From contig JAITVU010000338.1 of the NCBI GenBank assembly GCA_031285645.1, positions 1 to 8,568 on the forward strand: 8,568 bases of DNA. Direction: 5' to 3'. Under the pieces are notes generated by a model, which saw nothing but the letters and a program-made list of their open reading frames with translations, searched no databases and had not been told where the DNA came from. Source of the DNA: Oscillospiraceae bacterium (GTDB lineage Bacteria; Bacillota; Clostridia; Oscillospirales; Ruminococcaceae). The translations under genes were made by a program, and so were the position numbers. Below are positions 1 through 5,155 of this stretch, in pieces (the stretch's first letter is position 1; every line of letters begins with the position of its first letter).

Positions 1-1426
1 CCACTTGCTTGAGAATATAGGGCTGCATCAGCTTGCCGCCGTTTACGGAGGCGCTCACCGCTGTAATCAGCTGGAGCGGCGTCACTTTAAAGCTTTGGCC
101 GAATGACGTTGATGAGAGCTCGACCATCCCCTCTTTTTTGAGGTTGGCCAGTGACGGCATAATGCCGCCGGCTTCGCCCGGCAAATCGATGCCTGTCGGG
201 TCCTTAAGGCCAAAGTTGACCATATAATCGTAAAGGGTCTGGCCGCCGATGCGCTGTCCGACAGCCATGAATACCGGGTTGCACGAGTTCTGCATGCCCT
301 GGACGAACGTTTGCTGGCCATGGCCGCGCCGCTGCCAGCAGTGGATATCCCTGTCGGAAACCTTTAAAACGCCGGAGCAGAAAAAGGAGTCGTTGAGGGA
401 TACGAGGTTGTTGTCCACCGCTGTGGACGCCGTGATGATTTTAAAAACCGAGCCGGGCTCGTAGGGATCGGATATGGCTTTGTTGCGCCATTGATCGTAC
501 CAGAGCTGCTGGCGTTTATCGTTATATTCCTTTGTGCCGGACACATACTGGTCCAGCTCGGCCTGCGCCGCGGGATCCTGCAGTGTATAGGGGTCGTTGG
601 GGTTGAAATCCGGCTTTGTGGACATGGCGATGATCGCGCCGGTTTTAACATCCATGACAATACCGGCGGCGCGGTTGCCGATCTGGTGCTCGACAATGGC
701 CGTTTCAAGGTGCCGTTCAAGGAAGTGCTGGACGGATTCGTCGATGGTTAAAACCACGCTGTTGCCGTCTTTCGCGGCGTACATCTGCTGATATTTATAG
801 GGCATATCGGCGCCCCACGCATCCTTGGCCGACACCACCATGCCGGGCGTGCCCGAGAGCACTTTGTCGTAGTGCGCTTCAAGGCCGTAAGCGCCCTGAT
901 TATCGTAGTTTGTGAAGCCGAGCAGGGTTGAGGCGAGGCTGCCGTATGTATAGTAGCGTTTCGTGTCCGGTTCAAAGAACACGCCGTTGATATCGTTTTC
1001 GGTTGTGAATTCAAGCACCTGATCGGCGACGGAGCGCTCAACGCGCACCTTTATGCGTTTGTAGTAGGAATTTGTATCCGCCGCTTTCTCAAGGATATCG
1101 GCTTTCTCAACATCCAGAATCTCGGCGAGGCCCGCTGCCGTGCTGTCCAGTTTATTCTTGTCAAGCTGCGCGGGCGAGATGCAGACGTTCCACACTGTGG
1201 CGCTCTGTGCCAGGACGTTTCCGTTTGTGTCGTAAATCGTGCCGCGCTTCGCCCCAATCGGCGTTGAGCGCGTCTGCTGCTGCAGCGCGAGGCCCTGATA
1301 CGTCTCCCCTTCCAGTATTTGCAGTTTAAACAGCCTGTAAATGATGACGGAGAAGCCCAGAACAAATATCAGGATGAGCACGACAAGCATCCTGATCCGC
1401 ATTTTACTGGTTGTGATTTTTGGCAT
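1..1426 (-). CDS. ftsI/spoVD: Class B penicillin-binding protein (FtsI/SpoVD type peptidoglycan D,D-transpeptidase), C-terminus cut by window edge
   Basis: This gene encodes a transpeptidase that cross-links septal or spore-cortex peptidoglycan outside the membrane. One frame is open from ATG 1426 to the left edge (475 residues). Seen: a short basic N-terminus; one membrane helix at about residues 14-32; the class B signature RGTIYDTNGNVLA at about 66-78; a dimerisation/pedestal region to about 220; the conserved MDVKTGAIIAM segment before the catalytic domain; the active-site motif S326-V-F-K329 inside YEPGSVFK; and the SxN motif S381-C-N383. The third motif (KTG) and any PASTA domains lie beyond the edge, so FtsI and SpoVD cannot be told apart; in Clostridia the gene at this position is often called spoVD. 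A TAA lies in frame nine codons upstream, which supports this ATG. Its ribosome site is poor (only a G-run about 12 nt upstream). It follows ftsL after 314 bp. Confidence 0.93.
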   Translation of the reverse strand, partial: MPKITTSKMRIRMLVVLILIFVLGFSVIIYRLFKLQILEGETYQGLALQQQTRSTPIGAKRGTIYDTNGNVLAQSATVWNVCISPAQLDKNKLDSTAAGLAEILDVEKADILEKAADTNSYYKRIKVRVERSVADQVLEFTTENDINGVFFEPDTKRYYTYGSLASTLLGFTNYDNQGAYGLEAHYDKVLSGTPGMVVSAKDAWGADMPYKYQQMYAAKDGNSVVLTIDESVQHFLERHLETAIVEHQIGNRAAGIVMDVKTGAIIAMSTKPDFNPNDPYTLQDPAAQAELDQYVSGTKEYNDKRQQLWYDQWRNKAISDPYEPGSVFKIITASTAVDNNLVSLNDSFFCSGVLKVSDRDIHCWQRRGHGQQTFVQGMQNSCNPVFMAVGQRIGGQTLYDYMVNFGLKDPTGIDLPGEAGGIMPSLANLKKEGMVELSSTSFGQSFKVTPLQLITAVSASVNGGKLMQPYILKQV

Positions 1427-1505
1427 AGAAAAGCGACCCCCGTGTAAACCTTATATAACGAATCGCCGCAAATAAAGCGGCAGTCCCGTTATAAGGCCCG
1501 AACAT
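1404..1505 (-). CDS. Candidate 33-codon leader ORF overlapping the PBP start
   Basis: A small ORF begins with ATG at 1505, directly after the terminator-like hairpin, and ends with TAA at 1404-1406, inside the PBP gene in another frame (23 nt overlap). The peptide starts MFGPYNGTAALFAAIRY and is basic and aromatic toward its end. The upstream sequence GAGAG is a weak ribosome site. I do not recognise a family. It could be a leader peptide whose translation carries ribosomes to the poorly initiated PBP start, or a chance ORF; the second is at least as likely. Confidence 0.2.
   Translation of the reverse strand: MFGPYNGTAALFAAIRYIRFTRGSLFYAKNHNQ
1449..1496 (-). promoter_or_regulatory. Nested stem-loop in the PBP leader
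   Basis: On the minus strand the outer arms CCTTATAACG (1487-1496) and CGTTATATAAGG (1449-1460) pair over 10 bp with a two-base bulge. They enclose a perfect inner stem GCCGC/GCGGC (1477-1481 with 1465-1469) around a 7-nt A/T loop. The structure ends 22 nt before the PBP ATG, so it could affect translation initiation or mRNA processing. The pairing is read directly from the sequence; the role is inference. Confidence 0.5.
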
Positions 1506-1516
1506 ATTTTCTCTCA

Positions 1517-1564
1517 GACAAAATAAAGAGTTAAGGTGTGTGCACAACGCTTAACTCTCTTTTT
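1517..1564 (-). terminator. Terminator or attenuator hairpin between ftsL and the PBP gene (potentially bidirectional)
   Basis: A perfect 9-bp stem, AGAGTTAAG (1527-1535) with CTTAACTCT (1550-1558), has a 14-nt loop. On the minus strand, the direction of the operon, it is followed by TTATTTTGT; on the plus strand it is followed by CTTTTT. No plus-strand gene comes in from the left, so the minus-strand role is the relevant one. It would stop part or all of the mraZ-rsmH-ftsL transcripts before the PBP gene. A competing pairing (1545-1554 with 1627-1636) would occupy its 5' arm. Confidence 0.6.
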
Positions 1565-1740
1565 GAAGCGCTTAAAGCACTTCTTATCCCCTTTTATGTC
1601 GACTGTTCACGTCAGTGTTATCCGTCTTAAGCGTTGAAATCCGGTATCCGCACCACTTATATTAATCCCGCTATAGGTGTTTTCGTCTCGCGCGCCCGTA
1701 CTGAGTACGATGGATGAGCAGTGCCTTACTAATTCATATT

Positions 1741-2250
1741 TCACCAGCCCGCGATATATTCCTTTATCGTGTCAACCGCGGTGTTGAAAGTGTGCTGGAC
1801 CTGATCAACAATACTCCCTTTTGGGGCCGCTTCCGTCATTTCTATTTTATCCTCGTGATAGAGGTAAATATATTGGGTCTGGTATTTATCCAGCCTCTTA
1901 AGCCCAAGCTCATTTTCCGCGTATTCCGCCACAGAGCGCGGCGAGACAAGGGAATTGCGCTCACTTTGCAGCCGGACGTTTTCGTTTTGCATCTCGGCGA
2001 TATCACTCGTCAGTTCGTTAATTTCGCCCGTCACCTCAGTCAGGCAGACATTGTTGTACACCATCAGGCAAATAACGGTTACGGCCATGGCGAAAAGACA
2101 AAAGGTCTTTGGCGTAACAACGGACGCAATAAACTGTTTGGGTGTCCGTACAACCCTGAGACGCTCCCCGTCCGCGTTTCTTTTTGACGACTGCCCGACT
2201 TCATAAGCCGAAAAATCGTACGCTGACGAGGTATTATACGCTGATGCCAT
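1741..2250 (-). CDS. ftsL: Cell division protein FtsL/DivIC family
   Basis: This is a bitopic divisome protein, expected to work with a DivIC/FtsB partner and a DivIB/FtsQ partner to recruit and activate the septal synthase. From ATG 2250 the product has 169 residues: a cytoplasmic N-terminus of about 48 residues rich in Ser/Tyr and then basic; a membrane helix at about 49-69; a heptad-like coiled coil at about 70-102 (EINELTSDIAEMQNENVRLQ); an FtsL-type segment ending AENELGLKRL (about 111-120); and an uncommon tail of nearly 50 residues ending KEYIAGW. ATG 2250 is chosen because GGAGG lies 8 nt upstream (2259-2263); the in-frame TTG at 2265 lies inside that site. The gene follows rsmH by 15 bp. 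Sequence conservation in this family is low, so the call rests on topology plus position between rsmH and the PBP. Confidence 0.85.
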   Translation of the reverse strand: MASAYNTSSAYDFSAYEVGQSSKRNADGERLRVVRTPKQFIASVVTPKTFCLFAMAVTVICLMVYNNVCLTEVTGEINELTSDIAEMQNENVRLQSERNSLVSPRSVAEYAENELGLKRLDKYQTQYIYLYHEDKIEMTEAAPKGSIVDQVQHTFNTAVDTIKEYIAGW

Positions 2251-2265
2251 GGCTATTCCCTCCAA

Positions 2266-3195
2266 TTACTTTATTTTTTCCAATACCCTGAGTTTGGCGC
2301 TGTGGCTCCGGTTATTCAGCGCAAGCTCGTCCGGCCCCGCCGTGACGGGCTTTCTGTTGACAAGTCTTGCGCGCGGTGTTTTGCCGCAGACGCAGACCGG
2401 AAAATCGGGCGGGCATGTGCAGCCCGTGCAGTAACCCGCGAAGCGCTGCTTTACCATCCTGTCCTCCAGGGAGTGAAACGTGATGACGGCAAAGCGCCCA
2501 CCGATACTCAGTCGTTCAAACATGGTGTCGAGACACAGTCCAAGGCTCTCAAGCTCGCCGTTGACTTCAATGCGGATGGCCTGAAAACTCCTCTTGGCCG
2601 GATGTCCGCCCTCGCGTCTGGCGGCGGCCGGAATACCCGCCTTTATCGCATCAACCAGTTCAAATGTTGTCTTTATGGGGGCCTCCTGCCGCGCCTTATC
2701 GATCCTCACGGCAATACGCCGGGCGAATTTTTCTTCGCCATAATCCCTGAGCACGCGCGTCATCTGCTCAACGCTGTAAGCATTCACCACATCATAGGCG
2801 CTGAGCCCTTCCCCGCTCATGCGCATGTCAAGCGGCGCGTCGTGATGATACGAAAAGCCCCGCACAGGGTTGTCCAACTGATGGGATGAAACCCCGAGAT
2901 CAAGAAGTATGCCATCCACAAGCGGTATGTCCAGTTTATCCAATACGGCGGGCATGTCCCTGAAATCGCTTTGCACAACCACAGCCCGTTCATAGGGCGC
3001 CAGCCGCGCGCGCGCCGTCTCAATCGCGGCGCCGTCCTTATCTATGGCGACGAGCCGCCCTGTTGTCAGTTTTTTGGCGATCGCCTCGCTGTGTCCGGCC
3101 CCGCCGGCGGTGCCATCGACATACACGCCGCCGGGTTTAATGGCGAGGCCCTCTATACAGGCATCAAGCAAAACAGGTATATGTTTAAACTCCAT
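2266..3195 (-). CDS. rsmH: 16S rRNA (cytosine(1402)-N(4))-methyltransferase RsmH (MraW)
   Basis: RsmH uses S-adenosylmethionine to methylate N4 of C1402 in the decoding centre of 16S rRNA. The product is 309 residues, the usual size. Seen: the N-terminus FKHIPVLLDACIEGL; the SAM-binding glycine motif DGTAGGAGHS (27-36); the acidic DKD (51-53); LDLGVSSHQLDNPVRGFS (about 97-114); HPAKRSFQAIRIEVN (197-211); FHSLEDR (239-245); and a cysteine cluster CTGCTCPPDFPVCVCG (255-270) common in Gram-positive members, followed by the conserved NRSHSAKLRVLE end. The start ATG lies 2 bp after the mraZ stop with only a weak AGAG upstream, so translation is probably coupled to mraZ. A complete, ordinary member. 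Confidence 0.97.
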   Translation of the reverse strand: MEFKHIPVLLDACIEGLAIKPGGVYVDGTAGGAGHSEAIAKKLTTGRLVAIDKDGAAIETARARLAPYERAVVVQSDFRDMPAVLDKLDIPLVDGILLDLGVSSHQLDNPVRGFSYHHDAPLDMRMSGEGLSAYDVVNAYSVEQMTRVLRDYGEEKFARRIAVRIDKARQEAPIKTTFELVDAIKAGIPAAARREGGHPAKRSFQAIRIEVNGELESLGLCLDTMFERLSIGGRFAVITFHSLEDRMVKQRFAGYCTGCTCPPDFPVCVCGKTPRARLVNRKPVTAGPDELALNNRSHSAKLRVLEKIK

Positions 3196-3197
3196 GG

Positions 3198-3617
3198 CTA
3201 AAACTCTATACTGTCGATCGTCTCGGCGATGGCGTCCGCCGAAAGGCCGTCAAGCCGCGCTTCCCACGCCTGCTTGTCCCATATTTCGGCGCGCACCATG
3301 GCGCCCACAATTACAATGTCTTTATCAAGCCCCGCGTATTCGCGCAGGTTGGCCGGTATGAGCACACGGCCCTGTTTGTCCGGCTGGGCCTCGGCCGCGC
3401 CGCCGAAGAAAAAGCGCTGCAAGTCCCGCGCTTTTGACACGGGCAACGCCCGAATACGCTGCGCCAAAGCGTCCCACTCGTCCTCGGAATAAACAAACAG
3501 GCACCCGTCCAGGCCCTTGGTGATATAAAACCTGACGCCGAGTCCTTCTCGGAGACGGGAGGGAAAATTCACGCGGCCCTTTGTATCCAGGCTATGCTGG
3601 AATTCCCCTATGAGCAC
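3198..3617 (-). CDS. mraZ: Transcriptional regulator MraZ
   Basis: MraZ is a ring-forming DNA-binding protein of the AbrB-like SpoVT fold that represses its own dcw operon in the bacteria studied. The product is 139 residues, close to the usual 143. Seen: the N-terminus MLIGEFQHSLDTKGRVNFPSRLR and two copies of the family's DxKGRxxxP motif, D11-TKGR with P19, and DKQGRVLIP at 80-88. The start codon is GTG (3615-3617), chosen because GGAGG lies 7 nt upstream (3625-3629) and the N-terminus matches the family. It is first in the operon, with a promoter and MraZ boxes directly upstream, so autoregulation is expected. Confidence 0.97.
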   Translation of the reverse strand: MLIGEFQHSLDTKGRVNFPSRLREGLGVRFYITKGLDGCLFVYSEDEWDALAQRIRALPVSKARDLQRFFFGGAAEAQPDKQGRVLIPANLREYAGLDKDIVIVGAMVRAEIWDKQAWEARLDGLSADAIAETIDSIEF

Positions 3618-3647
3618 GTCTCCACCTCCACATTCAGGTCGCGGGCC

Positions 3648-3673
3648 CCACTTTCACCCACTTTTCACCACTT
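3648..3673 (-). promoter_or_regulatory. MraZ-binding region: three direct repeats
   Basis: On the minus strand AAGTGG occurs three times with an exact 10-bp period (complement of 3668-3673, 3658-3663 and 3648-3653). Known MraZ sites are tandem TGGGN- or AAAGTG-type repeats with the same one-turn spacing. Bound MraZ would cover the transcription start predicted from the -10 box at 3680-3685. The repeats are seen; binding is inferred from family knowledge. Confidence 0.85.
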
Positions 3674-3679
3674 GCATCT

Positions 3680-3708
3680 ATTATAGTCACTCCCCAAATA
3701 AATTGCAA
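3680..3708 (-). promoter_or_regulatory. Sigma-A type promoter of the dcw operon
   Basis: On the minus strand a -35 box TTGCAA (3703-3708) and a perfect -10 box TATAAT (3680-3685) are separated by 17 bp. Start of transcription is expected near 3673, about 55 nt before the mraZ GTG, at the upstream edge of the MraZ boxes. Confidence 0.85.
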
Positions 3709-3730
3709 TAGGGAAAAACGCGTTTGTGTA

Positions 3731-3761
3731 CAAAAAAAGACGGCCATAATTCGACCATCTT
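3731..3761 (-). terminator. Intrinsic terminator separating the upstream unit from the dcw operon
   Basis: Read on the minus strand, AAGATGGTC (3753-3761) pairs with GGCCGTCTT (3737-3745) over 9 bp including two G-U pairs. The loop is 7 nt and a run of seven T follows. It lies about 190 nt after the stop of the membrane-protein gene and 23 bp upstream of the mraZ -35 box, so it should end transcripts of the DUF5685 unit before the dcw promoter. Confidence 0.8.
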
Positions 3762-3951
3762 GGCAGTTTGCCCACATTTTCGAAGAACATATGCTCAATC
3801 CACAATATGTAGTTGTTTGTCCAATGCCCCTATAGCAATTATTGTGGAAAAATTTTTCGTTAACGCGCGGTGATTATGCTGTGAACATATGAACGCACGG
3901 ATTTGTGAATGTATAATTACGCCGCTAAACCGGGGTACGCGCCAAGCGCCT
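3762..3951. other. Non-coding stretch after the membrane-protein gene
   Basis: With the terminator and mraZ promoter this forms a 334-bp gene-free region (3618-3951). This part is A/T-rich and I see no convincing gene. It contains a 9-bp inverted repeat (3799-3807 and 3840-3848), the palindrome GAAAAATTTTTC (3847-3858) and two copies of GAACATATG (3785-3793 and 3883-3891). A 41-codon minus-strand ORF starting at 3793 runs through both the terminator and the promoter, lacks a ribosome site and is probably chance. Confidence 0.5.
3799..3848. repeat. 9-bp inverted repeat TCCACAATA / TATTGTGGA
   Basis: Perfect 9-bp arms at 3799-3807 and 3840-3848 are separated by 32 nt. The right arm runs into the palindrome GAAAAATTTTTC. 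No T-run follows on either strand at the right distance, so it is not a typical terminator. It may be an operator or the 3' UTR structure of the upstream unit; its role is unknown. Confidence 0.4.
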
Positions 3952-4491
3952 TCAGCGCCTCAAAAAGCGCGGCTTAAACCACCGGACATACAAAGTGACA
4001 TATTTCGTCAGGGCAAAATCATATAAACAGAAGACCACATTCCCTGCGACCAAAAGAATCACCGCCGTATAGCGGCCGAACTCGCCCATCTCCTCCTCCG
4101 TCAGAAGGGGCAGGCCAAACACATAGGTCAGAGCCAGATAAGCGGCAATAATCATGATATTGAAAAGCCCGAACTTGATCAAATATTCAACAAGCCGGGA
4201 GCGCATGGCTTCCAGCTTTTCTTTTATGATGGGGTAATAGCCGAAAAACGCGATAAACACCGCGGCCGCTTCTCTGTCCGGGACAATAAAAACCGATAAG
4301 ACAGAAACGCTGACATACACCATCAAAGCCGTTCTGTGCCCGTTCTCTATCACAACGGCGACCAGCATGGCCCCCGCCAGCGCCGGCAAGGCGTAAGTCG
4401 CGAACGGGACAAGGCCCGTTAAAAACATAAAGAGAAGGCAAAGCGCCGAAAACACACCACCCAGCGCGATGCTTGAACTTTTACCACTCAT
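3952..4491 (-). CDS. Six-helix integral membrane protein of unknown function
   Basis: The product is a 179-residue hydrophobic protein with about six predicted membrane segments (roughly 9-29, 33-49, 54-70, 74-87, 104-126 and 140-162) and a basic C-terminus ending RWFKPRFLRR. Notable patterns are the early GGVFSALCLLFMFLTGLVPF, a VPDREAAA stretch before FFGYYPIIKEKLE, and an acidic loop LTEEEMGEFGR (about 130-140). The size, the small-residue-rich first helices and the lack of any soluble domain recall substrate-binding (S) subunits of ECF transporters, but I see no diagnostic motif and do not assign one. The ATG has AGAGGA about 5 nt upstream. It lies 35 bp after the J-domain gene and is probably last in that transcript. 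Its substrate or partner cannot be read from the sequence. Confidence 0.8.
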   Translation of the reverse strand: MSGKSSSIALGGVFSALCLLFMFLTGLVPFATYALPALAGAMLVAVVIENGHRTALMVYVSVSVLSVFIVPDREAAAVFIAFFGYYPIIKEKLEAMRSRLVEYLIKFGLFNIMIIAAYLALTYVFGLPLLTEEEMGEFGRYTAVILLVAGNVVFCLYDFALTKYVTLYVRWFKPRFLRR

Positions 4492-4526
4492 ACAGTCCTC
4501 TGCGCCACTTTATTTTTCCGCCGCGA

Positions 4527-5150
4527 TCAGCAACAACGGATGAAGTCCCCGCCCATGCACTCGCAGCAGCAGTCCGTGCAGTACAACGCCGTGCACACAT
4601 CACACGCTGAACAGCCGCCGCGAGTCATCCCCGGATCCGTGCGGTATCCTCTGCCCGCGGGGCGGCCTGTTTGGCGCTGCCACTGAAGCTGATTGAGCGC
4701 ACTGGCGTATTCAGGGTTGTTGGGATTCATCTGGCAGGCGCGGGAAAAACTCTCGTAGGCGTCGTCAAGCCAGCCGCGCGTATACTGAACGTTTCCTTTT
4801 AGAAAATACCACTCGGCATCCCTCGACGCCTGGGGGACGCCATCCAAAAGCTCCTCGGCTTCCGTGACTCTTCTGGCGTTAATCAGGCGCCTGATGTCTG
4901 AAAACTGCGACGCGCCGCCGCCCTGGTAGGAGCGGTAATCCGCGCCGCCTGTATATCCATTTTTACGCTGCGTCATAATGTCGTCGTAAGCGGCGTTTAT
5001 TTCCTGCATTTTTTGTGAAGCGAGATCGGAGAGCGGGTTGCCTTCATAATTGTCGGGATGATATTTGCGCGCAAGCTCCCTGTAAGCGGCCTTCACTTCT
5101 TCGTCGCTCGCATTTGGCGATACGCCCAACACCTTGTAGGGGTCAGCCAT
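4527..5150 (-). CDS. J-domain protein with TPR-like repeats and a ten-cysteine C-terminal tail
   Basis: The product has 207 residues and begins with a clear J-domain (about 3-67) with the HPD tripeptide at 31-33, which in this family stimulates DnaK/Hsp70 ATPase. A Gly/Tyr/Ser linker follows. Then comes a helical, TPR-like region (about 84-160, including AEWYFLKGNVQYTRGWLDDA and a second NPNNPEYASAL repeat end), and finally a tail with ten cysteines in about 30 residues (GGCSACDVCTALYCTDCCCE, then ECMGGDFIRCC). The tail is not the DnaJ CxxCxGxG zinc finger, so this is a specialised type III J-protein, not housekeeping DnaJ. The ribosome site AAGGAG lies in the last codons of the upstream DUF5685 gene, with a 5-bp gap, so translation is probably coupled. 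The client is unknown; the cysteines suggest metal binding or a metal-cluster client (inference). Confidence 0.88.
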   Translation of the reverse strand: MADPYKVLGVSPNASDEEVKAAYRELARKYHPDNYEGNPLSDLASQKMQEINAAYDDIMTQRKNGYTGGADYRSYQGGGASQFSDIRRLINARRVTEAEELLDGVPQASRDAEWYFLKGNVQYTRGWLDDAYESFSRACQMNPNNPEYASALNQLQWQRQTGRPAGRGYRTDPGMTRGGCSACDVCTALYCTDCCCECMGGDFIRCC

Positions 5151-5155
5151 ACTGT

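Larger units (their letters stand above)
1427..1740. other. Long ftsL-PBP intergenic leader, 314 bp
   Basis: This gap is unusually long for a dcw cluster whose other gaps here are 2 and 15 bp. On the minus strand it holds, in order: an interrupted palindrome CGTACTcAGTACG (1697-1709); the segment CAACGCTTAA (1627-1636); a 19-nt imperfect hairpin (1565-1583); a terminator-like hairpin (1527-1558); and a nested stem-loop close to the PBP start (1449-1496). I find no good sigma-A promoter: the best candidate, TTGTGC-16 bp-TATTTT, overlaps the terminator stem and is weak. I recognise no known riboswitch class. Confidence 0.6.

Noticed and set aside
606..644. KTG in the PBP (MDVKTGAIIAM) as the third catalytic motif
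   Set aside because: It lies before the SxxK serine at a position common to class B PBPs; the catalytic KTG must follow SxN and is therefore off the left edge.
1600..1680. T-box leader in the ftsL-PBP gap, suggested by GTGGTGCGG...ACCGG on the minus strand before a terminator
   Set aside because: The T-box consensus (AGGGTGGNACCGCG) is not matched, the required long specifier stem is absent, and the downstream gene is not a typical T-box target.
2302..2889. 195-codon plus-strand ORF opposite rsmH
   Set aside because: It is fully antisense to a complete, conserved rsmH, has no recognisable domain, and looks like an ORF arising from G+C-rich third positions.
3670..3793. 41-codon minus-strand ORF starting at 3793
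   Set aside because: It runs through the intrinsic terminator and the mraZ promoter, lacks a ribosome site and stops inside the MraZ boxes.
3843..3851. DnaA box (TTTTCCACA on the minus strand) marking a replication origin
   Set aside because: It is a single relaxed match in A/T-rich DNA with no cluster, no unwinding element and no dnaA or dnaN nearby.
3900..3975. GGCGCT repeats at the end of the membrane-protein gene as a terminator
   Set aside because: The copies are direct repeats without a good stem or T-run; the real terminator is at 3731-3761.
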